A stretch of DNA of 64,000 nt from Glaciihabitans sp. GTDB taxonomy: Bacteria; Actinomycetota; Actinomycetes; Actinomycetales; Microbacteriaceae. Position numbers and translations under genes: made by a program. The DNA lies in contig JAODMF010000025.1 of assembly GCA_025464095.1 (NCBI GenBank), positions 1 to 64,000 of the forward strand, written 5' to 3'. The notes below the pieces were generated by a model. The model saw nothing but the letters and a program-made list of their open reading frames with translations, did not search any database and had not been told where the DNA came from. Below, piece by piece: positions 44,209-52,636 of the stretch (within the stretch, counting starts at the first letter, position 1; each line of letters starts with the position of its first letter).

Positions 44209-44430
44209 TTCACTCCCTTGTGTGTGATGAAGAACATTCGTGCCGAACAGCGCATCGAACACGCTGATGACCGGCGAGCAGCTCGCCGGGTGCGTTCGCT
44301 TCTACCTCGAAGACAGCTTGCCGACGGAGACCCGATCCGAGTGGACGCGACGGGTAAGCCGTTGATGACGTCGTGCGACGAACTACGAGCGAGCGATTCT
44401 GTTTTCAAGTGCCTGCGACGAATCGCAAGC

Positions 44431-44466
44431 GATGTCCAGTTAACATCTCGTTCTGGATTACGTCAA
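44431..44466 (-). promoter_or_regulatory. Candidate promoter with operator palindrome for the ABC/GH42 operon
   Basis: On the minus strand TTGACG (44466-44461) and TTAACT (44443-44438) are separated by 17 bases. The -10 box lies inside the palindrome GATGT-ccagtta-ACATC (44431-44447). The predicted leader is about 220 nt. The symmetry over the -10 suggests a repressor site. Confidence 0.45.
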
Positions 44467-44649
44467 GTTTCTATTTGATTACGGAGATGTTTAGTAGTTT
44501 TGAATGGGAGGATTGGTCGAGGCAGCGCACAAACTGGCCAAAAAGCGCGCCTTAGTGCCAGCATTTTCCGCGGCTGACTGAGCGAAACACTGCGAAACAT
44601 CGGCCAAATGGCACCGAAGTGTCACCAGGCGTTCGCCGCGCACAGGTGA

Positions 44650-44659
44650 GAAACATTTC
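44650..44659. promoter_or_regulatory. LacI-like site GAAACATTTC
   Basis: One base differs from the perfect palindrome GAAACGTTTC at 51341. It lies about 440 bp upstream of the sugar-binding protein gene, rather far from its start. It may be a distal operator or chance. Confidence 0.3.
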
Positions 44660-44713
44660 GTTTGCATCCTGAAAGACCACGCTGTGACGCGTGGCGAAAA
44701 GTCGCTGCTCGAG

Positions 44714-45340
44714 CTATTGCTGGAGTTCGATAACCTGTGCCGCTGTGAGAGGTCGAACTGGGACGCCACGCGTTGCGAAGTAGATTTTCGCGGATTCTTC
44801 GAGTTCGACCAGCAACGTGATCGCGTCGTCGAGTGACGCGGCGGCCGCCACCGCACCGTGGTTGCGCATCAAGATGATTCTCGGCCGACTGGAATCGCCA
44901 CGCAGGAGGTCACCGAGCCCCGGCGAACCGGGACGCAGGTAGTCGACCACCTCAAGCGGTGCCGCGCGCATCGAGAGGTACGGCGTAAGGATGGGCACAG
45001 TCGCGCGACCCGCAGCCCCCACCTCTTCGAGGCACGACAGTGCGGTGGCGAAGGTCTGGTGGCTGTGCGCGACCGCGGAAACGGATGCAGCCTCATACAG
45101 AGCCACGTGCATCGGCCATTCCTTGCTCGGTGGCTGCCCCGCGATCAATCGGCCGTCCTCAGCTAACACCGCCAGCGAGCGGGCGTGAATGGAGCCCAGG
45201 TCACTTCCGGTCGGTGTGGCGAGGATGTGGGCGCCAACCCGCACGCTGATGTTGCCGGTCGTGCCTGGCGACAGGCCGCAGGCGCGCATTCGGGCACCTC
45301 CGGCCACGAGCTCCCGCCGGGCACGGCCGAGGGCGCTCAC
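44714..45340 (-). CDS. otnC: Class II aldolase/adducin-family protein (OtnC-like 3-oxo-tetronate 4-phosphate decarboxylase)
   Basis: This 208-residue metal-dependent aldolase-fold enzyme has zinc ligands in AHSHQ (about residues 93-97) and NHG (about 160), and the catalytic acid in PSKEWPMH near 72. TGNISVRVG near the N-terminus is typical of the class II fold. Its GTG start overlaps the kinase stop (GTGA), and gene pairs of this kind with DUF1537 kinases encode OtnC, which decarboxylates 3-oxo-tetronate 4-phosphate to dihydroxyacetone phosphate. The assignment rests on that pairing. Confidence 0.85.
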   Translation of the reverse strand: MSALGRARRELVAGGARMRACGLSPGTTGNISVRVGAHILATPTGSDLGSIHARSLAVLAEDGRLIAGQPPSKEWPMHVALYEAASVSAVAHSHQTFATALSCLEEVGAAGRATVPILTPYLSMRAAPLEVVDYLRPGSPGLGDLLRGDSSRPRIILMRNHGAVAAAASLDDAITLLVELEESAKIYFATRGVPVRPLTAAQVIELQQ

Positions 45341-46590
45341 CGCGCCACCGCCTCTATGAAGAATTCGGGCGCCCCGAAGTTGCCTGACTTGAGCAGCAAT
45401 GTCATTGGGTTCGGCCCGCCCGTGGCGATCCAGGGCACGCCTGGAGCGACTTCATCGTGCACGCTGACGCGCGCGATGTTGAGCGCATTGACCACTGCCC
45501 CGGATACCTCTCCCCCGGCGATGATCAGGCGTGTTGCGCCCAGCTCCCTCGCGCCTACCGCAATTCGCGCAAGCGCGCTCTCGACGAGTTCTGCCGCCGG
45601 CCGGATCCCGACCTGATTCTGGGCACGCAGAATCTCATCTCGCTCGACTGTCGAAAATACGAGCGGCACCGCGCCGGCGGCCAGGGCGTCCGCGACGAAC
45701 TCGAGCGCAGCCTCAACCACCGGATCGCCGCGCTCCAGGGCGAACGGACTGACTTCGAACGAGGGATTCGATCGTCGGAATGCCGCGACCTGGCCCCGAG
45801 TGGCCGCAGACGTACTGCCACTGATCACGACCGTTCCGCCGAGCGCCGGTCGCGGCGCTGGCAGCACTGACCATGCCCGTCGACCCCGCCTTGTCCTCGC
45901 GAGCGCCGCGGCGAGACCAGCGGACCCCGTCGTCAGGGGCAGGGATTCGGTCGCGCGCGCAATCGAAGCGAGATCCTCATCCGAAATGGCATCGATGATT
46001 ACGTGAGTGCTGTTGGCAAGTGCGTCGATCTCCGTCGCTATCTGCTCGGCGCCCCTCGCGACTGCCCCATGCGTGATGTTGGAGACGCTCCACGAGACCT
46101 GTGGCGTCAGGAGACGGGCCAGGTCCGAGTCCCGCATCGGATTGAGGGGATGGTTGCGCAGCGGCGACTCATCGAGCAGTTCCCGACCCACGAACAGGTG
46201 ACCTTGGTACACCGTTCGCCCATTGGCCGGCGCACTCGGCACGAATGGCACGATCCGTGCCCCGGTCTCCTTGGCAAGGGCCTCGGCGACCTGCCCGATG
46301 TTGCCCCGTTCCGTGGAGTCGAACGTCGAACAGTACTTGAAGTAGAGGTGCTCGATCCCGCCAGTCCGCAACGAGCGCGCTGCCGCGATGCTCAGGTCTA
46401 CCGCCGCGCTCGCCTCGACGCTCCGCGACTTCAGCGCCACCACGGCACAGTCGGCGAGGTCACTCGCGATCTCGCCGGGAGGGGGAACCCCGAACCAGAG
46501 CGTGACGCTCGTTCCCTCCGACGCGATGCGACCAGCCAGATCTGTTGCTCCCGTGTAGTCGTCCGCGACGACGCCAAGCCAGGGGGTCAT
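45337..46590 (-). CDS. otnK: DUF1537 four-carbon acid-sugar kinase (OtnK-like)
   Basis: This 417-residue kinase has the N-terminal DUF1537 motif GVVADDYTGATDLAGRIA (about 6-23), FKYCSTFDSTERGNIGQVAE near 98 and SAPANGRTVYQGHLFVG near 133. The C-terminal nucleotide-binding domain carries IIAGGEVSGAVV. The KYCSTFDST and NGRTVYQGHLFV motifs match 3-oxo-tetronate kinases rather than threonate kinases. The ATG at 46590 lies just after the dehydrogenase stop, and its own stop overlaps the OtnC-like start. Confidence 0.88.
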   Translation of the reverse strand: MTPWLGVVADDYTGATDLAGRIASEGTSVTLWFGVPPPGEIASDLADCAVVALKSRSVEASAAVDLSIAAARSLRTGGIEHLYFKYCSTFDSTERGNIGQVAEALAKETGARIVPFVPSAPANGRTVYQGHLFVGRELLDESPLRNHPLNPMRDSDLARLLTPQVSWSVSNITHGAVARGAEQIATEIDALANSTHVIIDAISDEDLASIARATESLPLTTGSAGLAAALARTRRGRRAWSVLPAPRPALGGTVVISGSTSAATRGQVAAFRRSNPSFEVSPFALERGDPVVEAALEFVADALAAGAVPLVFSTVERDEILRAQNQVGIRPAAELVESALARIAVGARELGATRLIIAGGEVSGAVVNALNIARVSVHDEVAPGVPWIATGGPNPMTLLLKSGNFGAPEFFIEAVAR

Positions 46591-46594
46591 CGGA

Positions 46595-47545
46595 CTATGC
46601 CTCCGATTCCAACTCCGCCCGAAGACGTGCAAGTGCGACATAAGAACGATCGCGCCGGCTCGCCATCTCGGCGGACTCTTCCTTCGACATACCGAGGTAG
46701 CCGCCACCGGTCTTGGTACCGAGATCGCCTTTCGCGATGCGCTCGGCGAGCGAAGGCGGGCAGTCGAATCGCGAACCCAAACCGGCAGAGAGTGTGGCAT
46801 AGGAGCTCGCATACACGTCGAGACCCGCCATGTCGGCGATAGCGAACGGTCCAAAGAACGGGAGGCGGAAGCCGAATCCGCTCTTCACAACCTCGTCAAT
46901 CTGTTGTGGCGTCGCTGTGCCGTCCTCCACCATGGATGCCGCCTCTTTGAACAGGGCAAATTGCAGCCTGTTGGCGATGAAGCCGGGCGTGTCCGCGACG
47001 ACTACCGGCTTCTTTCCTGCCCTCACGAGCAGCGCGGTCACGTCGTCCAACAGCGCTGGATCGGAGGCCTCACCGAGAATGATCTCGATTCCGGGCAGAT
47101 ACGGTGCCGGGTTGAACCAGTGCACCCCGAAGAACCGCTCAGGGTGCCGCAGCGCCGTTGCGAGCACCCCCACCGGGATTGCTGATGTATTTGTACCGAT
47201 CACGGTCGATTCGCTTACGTTCGCTTCGATCGCCGCGAGGACCGCATGCTTGACGCTCAGCTCCTCGAACACCGCCTCCACCACGAATTCGGCGCCCGCC
47301 AGTCCGGACTCGAGGTCGGCGGAGGAGGAATTTCGCCGAACGACCTCCGCGGATCCTGGATCGGCCAGGCCGGCCGCCTCGGCCGCCACGGCATCCCCGA
47401 TCATGGCATCCAGGGCAGCCCGCGCGACCTCGGCATCCCTGTCGATGAGAGTGATGGTTGCTCCGGCACGGGCGAGCGTCTGCGCGATGCCCTTGCCCAT
47501 GTATCCCGATCCCACAACGGCGACCCGAAGTGTCTGGCTGGTCAT
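46595..47545 (-). CDS. 3-hydroxyacyl-CoA-dehydrogenase-family enzyme, probable acid-sugar 3-dehydrogenase
   Basis: This 316-residue protein has the Rossmann motif VAVVGSGYMGKGIAQTLARA and the C-terminal 3HCDH domain with VGVLATALRHPERFFGVHWF and VADTPGFIANRLQFALFKEA. The catalytic His lies in GVHWFNP. In operons with OtnK and OtnC the C3 oxidation is normally done by a LtnD-type beta-hydroxyacid dehydrogenase, so this is likely a non-homologous substitute, as in L-gulonate 3-dehydrogenases. It lies 4 bp upstream of the kinase gene. Confidence 0.85.
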   Translation of the reverse strand: MTSQTLRVAVVGSGYMGKGIAQTLARAGATITLIDRDAEVARAALDAMIGDAVAAEAAGLADPGSAEVVRRNSSSADLESGLAGAEFVVEAVFEELSVKHAVLAAIEANVSESTVIGTNTSAIPVGVLATALRHPERFFGVHWFNPAPYLPGIEIILGEASDPALLDDVTALLVRAGKKPVVVADTPGFIANRLQFALFKEAASMVEDGTATPQQIDEVVKSGFGFRLPFFGPFAIADMAGLDVYASSYATLSAGLGSRFDCPPSLAERIAKGDLGTKTGGGYLGMSKEESAEMASRRDRSYVALARLRAELESEA

Positions 47546-47557
47546 GACTCGTCCAAT

Positions 47558-47591
47558 CTCTTTAGTGCCCGTAACTCTTTAGTGCCCGTAA
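47558..47591. repeat. Perfect 17-bp tandem duplication at a gene end
   Basis: CTCTTTAGTGCCCGTAA occurs at 47558-47574 and 47575-47591 without a mismatch. It contains the stop codon and last residues of the aldo/keto reductase gene, so a second in-frame stop lies directly downstream. It looks like recent replication slippage. Confidence 0.85.
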
Positions 47592-48571
47592 ACCGGCGCA
47601 TCGCCGCGCAGCGTCTGCCACACCTCATCGCACTGCGCGATGGCCGCGTCGTCGAGGCGGGGGCCATCAATCGCCGCGAGGTTCGATTTCAGTTGCGCAG
47701 CGCTGGATGCGCCGACGAGCACGCTGCCAGTGGCCGGCCGGCTGAGCAGCCATCGCAAGGCGAGCCCGACCAGAGTGAGCTGCGACTCTTCGGCTATCTC
47801 GGACAACCGAGAGATCGCCGCAAATACCGAGTCCTTCCAATACCGGTCGCGATACATGTCCCCGCGCTCCTCCGAGGAGAAGCGCCCACCGGCGGTCGCG
47901 CTGCGGCTCGCACTGTACTTGCCTGTGAGTAGTCCCCCTGCGAGTGGATTGAAGATCACGTTGACCAGCTTTTCCTTCGCAGAGTAATCGGCGTAGTCGT
48001 CTTCGAGACGCCGTGAGAGCAGGTTGTACATGAGTTCCGAAACCTCGAGGGTTGGCAAGCCCGCCATTCGCGCGGTCCAGATGGTCTCCGCGACGCGCCA
48101 TGACGCGAAGTTCGATACCCCGTAACTGCGGATCTTTCCTTCGGCAATCAGCGCGCCGATTTCGGTGACCGTCTCGAGAATCGGCGTGGTGGGATCGGGA
48201 TGGTGCATGAAGAAAATGTCGAGATGGTCGCGGCCCAGGCGGCGCAGGCTACCCTCGACGCCGGCACGCACGGCCTGCCGCGACAGTGGCGGCAAGTCCG
48301 GTGCATCGGGGCTCGGATAGCCGCCCGCCTTGCTCGCGATGAGAAACTGCCCGTCGAAGGAGGGAAGCAGTCGTCCGAGAACCTCTTCACTCGCACCCCG
48401 GCTGTAGGCATTCGCCGTATCGAGGAGTGTAACCCCCGCCTCAGCGCACGCCTCCAGCATTAACCCCGCTTCAGTTTCATCGACCTGATCGCCGAAGGTC
48501 ATCGTGCCGAGCGCGGCTCGGGATACACGAATTCCCGAATATGGCAGCTCGGTGAATTGCATCGCGCTCAC
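47579..48571 (-). CDS. Aldo/keto reductase
   Basis: This 330-residue TIM-barrel reductase has the AKR motif LLDTANAYSRGASEEVLGRL near 48-67 with the catalytic Asp and Tyr, Lys in LIASKAGGY and His in FFMHHPDPTTP. It probably reduces or oxidises a sugar or acid-sugar carbonyl with NADPH. The GTG start at 48571 forms a GTGA overlap with the SDR stop, and an ATG at 48562 is an alternative. It belongs to the acid-sugar operon. Confidence 0.9.
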   Translation of the reverse strand: MSAMQFTELPYSGIRVSRAALGTMTFGDQVDETEAGLMLEACAEAGVTLLDTANAYSRGASEEVLGRLLPSFDGQFLIASKAGGYPSPDAPDLPPLSRQAVRAGVEGSLRRLGRDHLDIFFMHHPDPTTPILETVTEIGALIAEGKIRSYGVSNFASWRVAETIWTARMAGLPTLEVSELMYNLLSRRLEDDYADYSAKEKLVNVIFNPLAGGLLTGKYSASRSATAGGRFSSEERGDMYRDRYWKDSVFAAISRLSEIAEESQLTLVGLALRWLLSRPATGSVLVGASSAAQLKSNLAAIDGPRLDDAAIAQCDEVWQTLRGDAPVYGH

Positions 48572-49629
48572 GAATGCACGCCCCGGGGAGCAAGTGCCGC
48601 GAACACATCATGCGCGCGGTGATATCCAATAGTCATGCGATCCAACAACTCCTCGATCACGGGGTCTCCTCCTGCTTCCTGGGGATGCTCGCCTCGCCAG
48701 CGCGCCATATCGACAACCGAACGAATGAAGGTGTGCTGTGGCGCGAACGACGGCACGTACCTGCGGATCTTCGAATTGTCGAAAATTGCGCTGTGCCCGA
48801 GGTCACCCATGAACAGCTCGGACCAGTGCCATTCCGGCGCCGCGAGCATGAAGAACTCTGACGGTACGTGGATGAGCTTGACCGAGACCCCGAGCGCGTC
48901 GCCAACCAGCGTGTAGATCTGGTCCCAGGTGTACACGTCGTCTGAAGTGATGTGGAACGCTTCGCCCACGGCGCGTTGGTTGCCCATGAGCCCAACGAGA
49001 CCCTGGGCGAAGTCGGCCGCGTGGGTCAGCGTCCAGAGCGATGTGCCGTCCCCGTGCACCACAACCTCTGTGCCCCGCTCGATGCGATCGAATACCGTCC
49101 AGCTTCCCGCGAGGGGAGGATTGGCTTCGTCATAGGTGTGCGACGGCCGCACGATGGTCACCGGAAATCCGTCGGCAACATGCGCCTGCATCAGTAGATC
49201 TTCGGCAGCAATCTTTTCTCGGGAGTACGGAACGAAGCTGTTCTGTCGCAGGTTCGACTCCACTATCGGCAATTGAAGGATCGGCTTGTGGTACATCGAC
49301 GCGGTACTGATGTGGATGTAGTGGCGGGTGCGGGCGCGGAAAAGCTCGATAGCGCGTGCCGCATCCTCGGCGCCGTAGCTGAGGAAGTTGACCACCACGT
49401 CGAAGGTCAGGGCGCCAAGGGCAGCCTCAACCGAGGCCGCATCCGTGATGTCGCCGGTGAGCCAGGTCACCGAATCGGGGATCGAGCGCTTCTTCTGATT
49501 CCGGCCGCGGTTCAAAACGAACACCTGCATGCCCTGCGCGGCCGCGAGCCGGACCGACGACGCGCTGATGGTGCCGGTTCCACCAATAAATAGTGCAGTC
49601 AATGCGCCACGTGGGGCCACGCCGCTCAC
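48568..49629 (-). CDS. NAD-dependent epimerase/dehydratase (extended SDR)
   Basis: This 353-residue protein has the Rossmann motif LFIGGTGTISASSVRLAAAQ and an extended SDR fold (FDVVVNFLSYGAEDA). An active-site candidate is SFVPYSREK (YxxxK-like, residues 134-142). It could oxidise a sugar lactone or epimerise an acid sugar. The GTG at 49629 is preceded by AAAGGCCAGG. It overlaps the downstream aldo/keto reductase by 4 bp. Confidence 0.86.
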   Translation of the reverse strand: MSGVAPRGALTALFIGGTGTISASSVRLAAAQGMQVFVLNRGRNQKKRSIPDSVTWLTGDITDAASVEAALGALTFDVVVNFLSYGAEDAARAIELFRARTRHYIHISTASMYHKPILQLPIVESNLRQNSFVPYSREKIAAEDLLMQAHVADGFPVTIVRPSHTYDEANPPLAGSWTVFDRIERGTEVVVHGDGTSLWTLTHAADFAQGLVGLMGNQRAVGEAFHITSDDVYTWDQIYTLVGDALGVSVKLIHVPSEFFMLAAPEWHWSELFMGDLGHSAIFDNSKIRRYVPSFAPQHTFIRSVVDMARWRGEHPQEAGGDPVIEELLDRMTIGYHRAHDVFAALAPRGVHS

Positions 49630-49650
49630 CCTGGCCTTTCATCTCATCGG

Positions 49651-49680
49651 GACCGGGTCGTCGTCAGTCGTGACCCGGTC
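49651..49680 (-). other. Perfect hairpin GACCGGGTC / GACCCGGTC
   Basis: Perfect 9-bp arms (49651-49659 and 49672-49680) with a 12-base loop lie between the tautomerase stop and the SDR start. No T-run follows on either strand, so a classic terminator is doubtful. It may be an mRNA-stabilising or attenuating element. Confidence 0.5.
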
Positions 49681-49688
49681 AGGTACTG

Positions 49689-50048
49689 CTAGAGCTTGCC
49701 CGCGAACCAGTCCTCAAATCCGTTCTCGACAAGGGCGATCTGAACGTCATCGGCGCGTACGCCGATTGCCGCCAGCCTGTCGAGGATCGCCTTGTAGAGG
49801 CCCTTTTTGGTTACTACCGAATGCCTGTGTACGAGCGTGATCCGGATGACCATGAGACTGCGCCGGTCAACGCCGCCGTATGTTGGGTTGAACTTGAGCT
49901 CGCCCGGCTCGTGCGGGTGGAAGATCTGGAACAGGTCGTCAGGGGCGGTTCCGAGGGCATCAATCTGCGCTTGATGGATCTCGCGGCTGATTTCGTCGCC
50001 TTTTTCGTCGTACAGCTTTCGGTCCAGCTCCACTTGGATGAGGGGCAC
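49689..50048 (-). CDS. Tautomerase-family protein (Pro-1 type)
   Basis: This 119-residue protein is related to the cis-CaaD/4-oxalocrotonate tautomerase superfamily: DDLFQIFHPHEPGELKFNP, IRITLVHRHSVVTKKGLYK, ALVENGFEDW. The family needs the catalytic Pro directly after the initiator Met. The GTG at 50048 provides this (fMet-Pro-Leu-Ile-Gln-Val) and has AAGGAG five bases upstream. An ATG at 50051 would put Val before Pro and destroy the nucleophile. It may isomerise an enol intermediate in the sugar pathway. Confidence 0.85.
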   Translation of the reverse strand: MPLIQVELDRKLYDEKGDEISREIHQAQIDALGTAPDDLFQIFHPHEPGELKFNPTYGGVDRRSLMVIRITLVHRHSVVTKKGLYKAILDRLAAIGVRADDVQIALVENGFEDWFAGKL

Positions 50049-50204
50049 CATTACTCCTTCTGCGAACGGCGGCTCGCGCGGCTCGCAACTGCGAATTCCC
50101 GCGAATGTTCGTTGCTGACATGCTACGGACTCGGAGTCGCTCACGCAAACTTGATAAACAAATAACGAAATATCTCTCTGCGATCCGGACGGTCCGAACG
50201 ACAG

Positions 50205-51131
50205 TCAGGAGCGAGCCAGAGCGTCCAGTTGCTGCCACAGCGCGTCGGGCACGTCGTGCTCAAGCAGGTGGCGTGTCTCCTCGATGCGATCGGAGTTCGA
50301 CACGCCCACGGCCGTCGAGGCGACCAGCGAATCGCGAACCGAGAACTGCAGCGCGGCGGCAGCAAGCGGAACTCCGAAGCTCTCGCAAAGTGCCTGCATC
50401 GTGAGAGCCTTCTGCCGGGTGGCATCCTCATCCCGACGGTAGGCGTACAGGGGCTGGGCCCGGGCGCCCTTTGCCAGCATCCCTCCCCCGTACGGCGCCG
50501 CATTGACGACGCCCATGCCTCGGCGCTTCGCCTCGCGCAGCAGCGGCTCGGCCGTCTGGTCGATCAGTGTGTAGCGGTTGTGCGTGAGTACAACTTCGAA
50601 GACTCCCGTTTCCACGTAGTCCATGAGAACGTCGAGCGAACCACCGGCAACGCCTATGTGGTCAACGAGGCCCTGTTCTTTGAGCGCGACCAACGCTGGC
50701 ACCGCGCCGCTTGCCGACGTGGCCTCCGCGAAGCTGATTCGTTCCGGGTCGTGCAGGTAGAGCAGCTGGAGTCGGGCAACACCGAGGCGCTCCAGGCTCT
50801 CCTCGAGCGATGCACGTACCCGGTCCCCGGAGAAGTCGCCCGTCTCCGGGTCCGGATCGACCTTGGTAGCGAGGACAAAGTCTTGGGGAAGTCCACCGAC
50901 CTCCCTGAGCGCTTCGCCAATGCGACGCTCACTTTCGCCGTCGCCGTAGGCGTTCGACGTATCGATGAAATTGAAGGGCCCCTGCAGGGCTGCCCGCACC
51001 GTGGCGATGGCCTGGTCCGCTGCGACCTCGTAGCCGTACAGCCGCGGGCTGCTTCCGAGGGGGCTTGTGCCGATGCAAACAGAGGTTACCGATAGGCCTG
51101 TTGTTCCCAGCAAGTGCCGTGTGAGTTCCAT
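50205..51131 (-). CDS. Aldo/keto reductase (D-threo-aldose 1-dehydrogenase-like)
   Basis: This 308-residue AKR has FIDTSNAYGDGESERRIGEA near 59-78, LATKVDP with the catalytic Lys and LLYLHDPERI with the His. The LGTSPLG-like start (VCIGTSPLGSSP) is typical of L-fucose/D-threo-aldose dehydrogenases that produce aldonolactones. The ATG at 51131 follows AAAGGA. It is the first gene of the minus-strand operon and is divergent from the DtnK-like kinase. Substrate is inferred. Confidence 0.86.
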   Translation of the reverse strand: MELTRHLLGTTGLSVTSVCIGTSPLGSSPRLYGYEVAADQAIATVRAALQGPFNFIDTSNAYGDGESERRIGEALREVGGLPQDFVLATKVDPDPETGDFSGDRVRASLEESLERLGVARLQLLYLHDPERISFAEATSASGAVPALVALKEQGLVDHIGVAGGSLDVLMDYVETGVFEVVLTHNRYTLIDQTAEPLLREAKRRGMGVVNAAPYGGGMLAKGARAQPLYAYRRDEDATRQKALTMQALCESFGVPLAAAALQFSVRDSLVASTAVGVSNSDRIEETRHLLEHDVPDALWQQLDALARS

Positions 51132-51340
51132 TGCTGTGTGTCCTTTCACTGCGCTCGAACGGCGCTCCCAGGTGTGGCTCTGCGACAGCGCCACTCTACT
51201 CAGACTGGAAACATTATTCACTTGCGAACGAAATTCTGTATGGGATTTCTCGCCGGTGAGGCACGCTCAATCCGTTTGACACTCTCCGACCGGCTGCCTA
51301 GGCTCAGGGAATCGCGGCGAACTGCCCACAGTTGGGCACC

Positions 51341-51350
51341 GAAACGTTTC
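51341..51350. promoter_or_regulatory. LacI-type operator GAAACGTTTC (site 1)
   Basis: A perfect 10-bp palindrome with a central CG lies 17 bp before the GTG of the DtnK-like kinase, in the 236-bp divergent region with the aldo/keto reductase. Similar sites precede lacI and thuA, and the LacI-family regulator gene lies 2.4 kb away. Confidence 0.6.
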
Positions 51351-51367
51351 TTCAGGTTGGAGTCATT

Positions 51368-52636
51368 GTGGCCTCTGAACCCTCCGCCACGGCGGCAAGC
51401 GTGCCCGTTTTCCGGCCACACGGTCCAGTCTCCGGCTCACTCGGCATTGTCGCCGACGACCTCACAGGGGCGGGGGATGCAGCCGTGCAATTCGCCGAAC
51501 GAGGTTGGGACGCTCGGCTGGCGCTCCGTGAGAGTCCTCGGGGTCCTTTATCCAGGCGCTCTGTGCTCGCCGCCATAACCGATGCGCGCGCGATGCAGCA
51601 CGCGGATAGCGCGGCCGCGACGGCGCGACTGACGAGCGCTTTCGAAGTCGCTGGCGTGGAACGCCTCTACCTGAAGATCGACTCAACCATGCGGGGTTCC
51701 GTGCACTCGCAAATCGTAGGGGCGATTCGTGGTTGGTCGCGGAGACATCCGACAGCCTTCGTGGTCGTGTGTCCCGCATATCCCACGATGGGGCGCACGG
51801 TCGAGGCCGGACGAGTTCTGGTTAATGGCGTTCCGGTCGATGAACTGGGAGTCGCGCGAGATCCCGTCACGCCAGTACCAAGCAGCGCACTCGCGACGCT
51901 GCTGCCAGGCGCTGTCGGCACGTTCTTGGCCCCCAACGCACCGAGCGTGGCGCGAGTCACGAAGTTGGTGAAGGCGGGCCAGCGGATCCTGGTCGCTGAC
52001 GCTCGCTGCGATGCGGATCTCGATGGGATCGCTGCCGCACTACGTCAGCTCGGTCCGGCGGCCATCGCGGTCGGATCGGCGGGTTTGGCTGCGGCGATCG
52101 CACGGATCGATCGACCGTGCGGAAGCGCAGGTCAACAATTCGCATCCGCTTTCGGACGAGCGCATCGCGTCCTCATCGTGATTTCCTCACTCCACGCAAG
52201 TTCGGCGCGACAGCAGGACTACCTCGCCGAATGGGTGTCGGGCCGTCCTGAACTAACTCGGACGTCGCGTCGAGTCACGGTCGTCGCGCGTCCCGAGAAC
52301 CGCGACACCCCGGCACCCCTGGTCGCGGCGGCCCTCGCGGAGCAGGCGGCCGGCATCCTTGACAGTGAGGGTATCGATGCGCTTGTGCTCGTGGGGGGTG
52401 ACGGTGCCAGAGCGGTGCTCGCCCGGCTCGATGCAACCGAAATTCTGTTCAGTCACTCCCTCCGCGCGGGTGCGCCGATCGGCATGATCCGCGGTGGCCG
52501 CGCAGACGGCCTGCTCGTGGTGACGAAAGCCGGCGGATTTGGCTCAGCCACGCTTCTCGCCGAGATCGTTCGGGACCTTGTAGAACCTGCCGGCGCAGTG
52601 ACGCCGTCCAGCCCCGATGAGAGGACAAACCCATGA
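51368..52636 (+). CDS. DUF1537 acid-sugar kinase (D-threonate/D-erythronate kinase-like, DtnK)
   Basis: This 422-residue kinase carries LGIVADDLTGAGDAAVQFAE near 26-45, YLKIDSTMRGSVHSQIVGAI near 98 and CPAYPTMGRTVEAGRVLVNG near 131, the DUF1537 motifs of the threonate/erythronate kinase subgroup. C-terminally VGGDGARAVL and TKAGGFGSATLL form the nucleotide site. Pairing with a PdxA-type gene is the hallmark of the DtnK-PdxA2 pathway. The GTG at 51368 with GGAG upstream is preferred over a TTG at 51332, which would place the operator inside the coding region. Confidence 0.88.
   Translation: MASEPSATAASVPVFRPHGPVSGSLGIVADDLTGAGDAAVQFAERGWDARLALRESPRGPLSRRSVLAAITDARAMQHADSAAATARLTSAFEVAGVERLYLKIDSTMRGSVHSQIVGAIRGWSRRHPTAFVVVCPAYPTMGRTVEAGRVLVNGVPVDELGVARDPVTPVPSSALATLLPGAVGTFLAPNAPSVARVTKLVKAGQRILVADARCDADLDGIAAALRQLGPAAIAVGSAGLAAAIARIDRPCGSAGQQFASAFGRAHRVLIVISSLHASSARQQDYLAEWVSGRPELTRTSRRVTVVARPENRDTPAPLVAAALAEQAAGILDSEGIDALVLVGGDGARAVLARLDATEILFSHSLRAGAPIGMIRGGRADGLLVVTKAGGFGSATLLAEIVRDLVEPAGAVTPSSPDERTNP

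Larger units (their letters stand above)
44209..44713. other. 505-bp region upstream of the ABC/GH42 operon
   Basis: No credible gene is found here. It is AT-richer than its surroundings in the middle and contains a candidate promoter with a palindrome (44431-44466) and a LacI-like half-symmetric site (44650-44659). It lies beyond the 3' end of the OtnC-like gene. Confidence 0.6.

Noticed and set aside
44209-44700. Small open frames near 44218-44478 and 44491-44856
   Set aside because: They lack ribosome-binding sites and resemble no family; the region looks regulatory.
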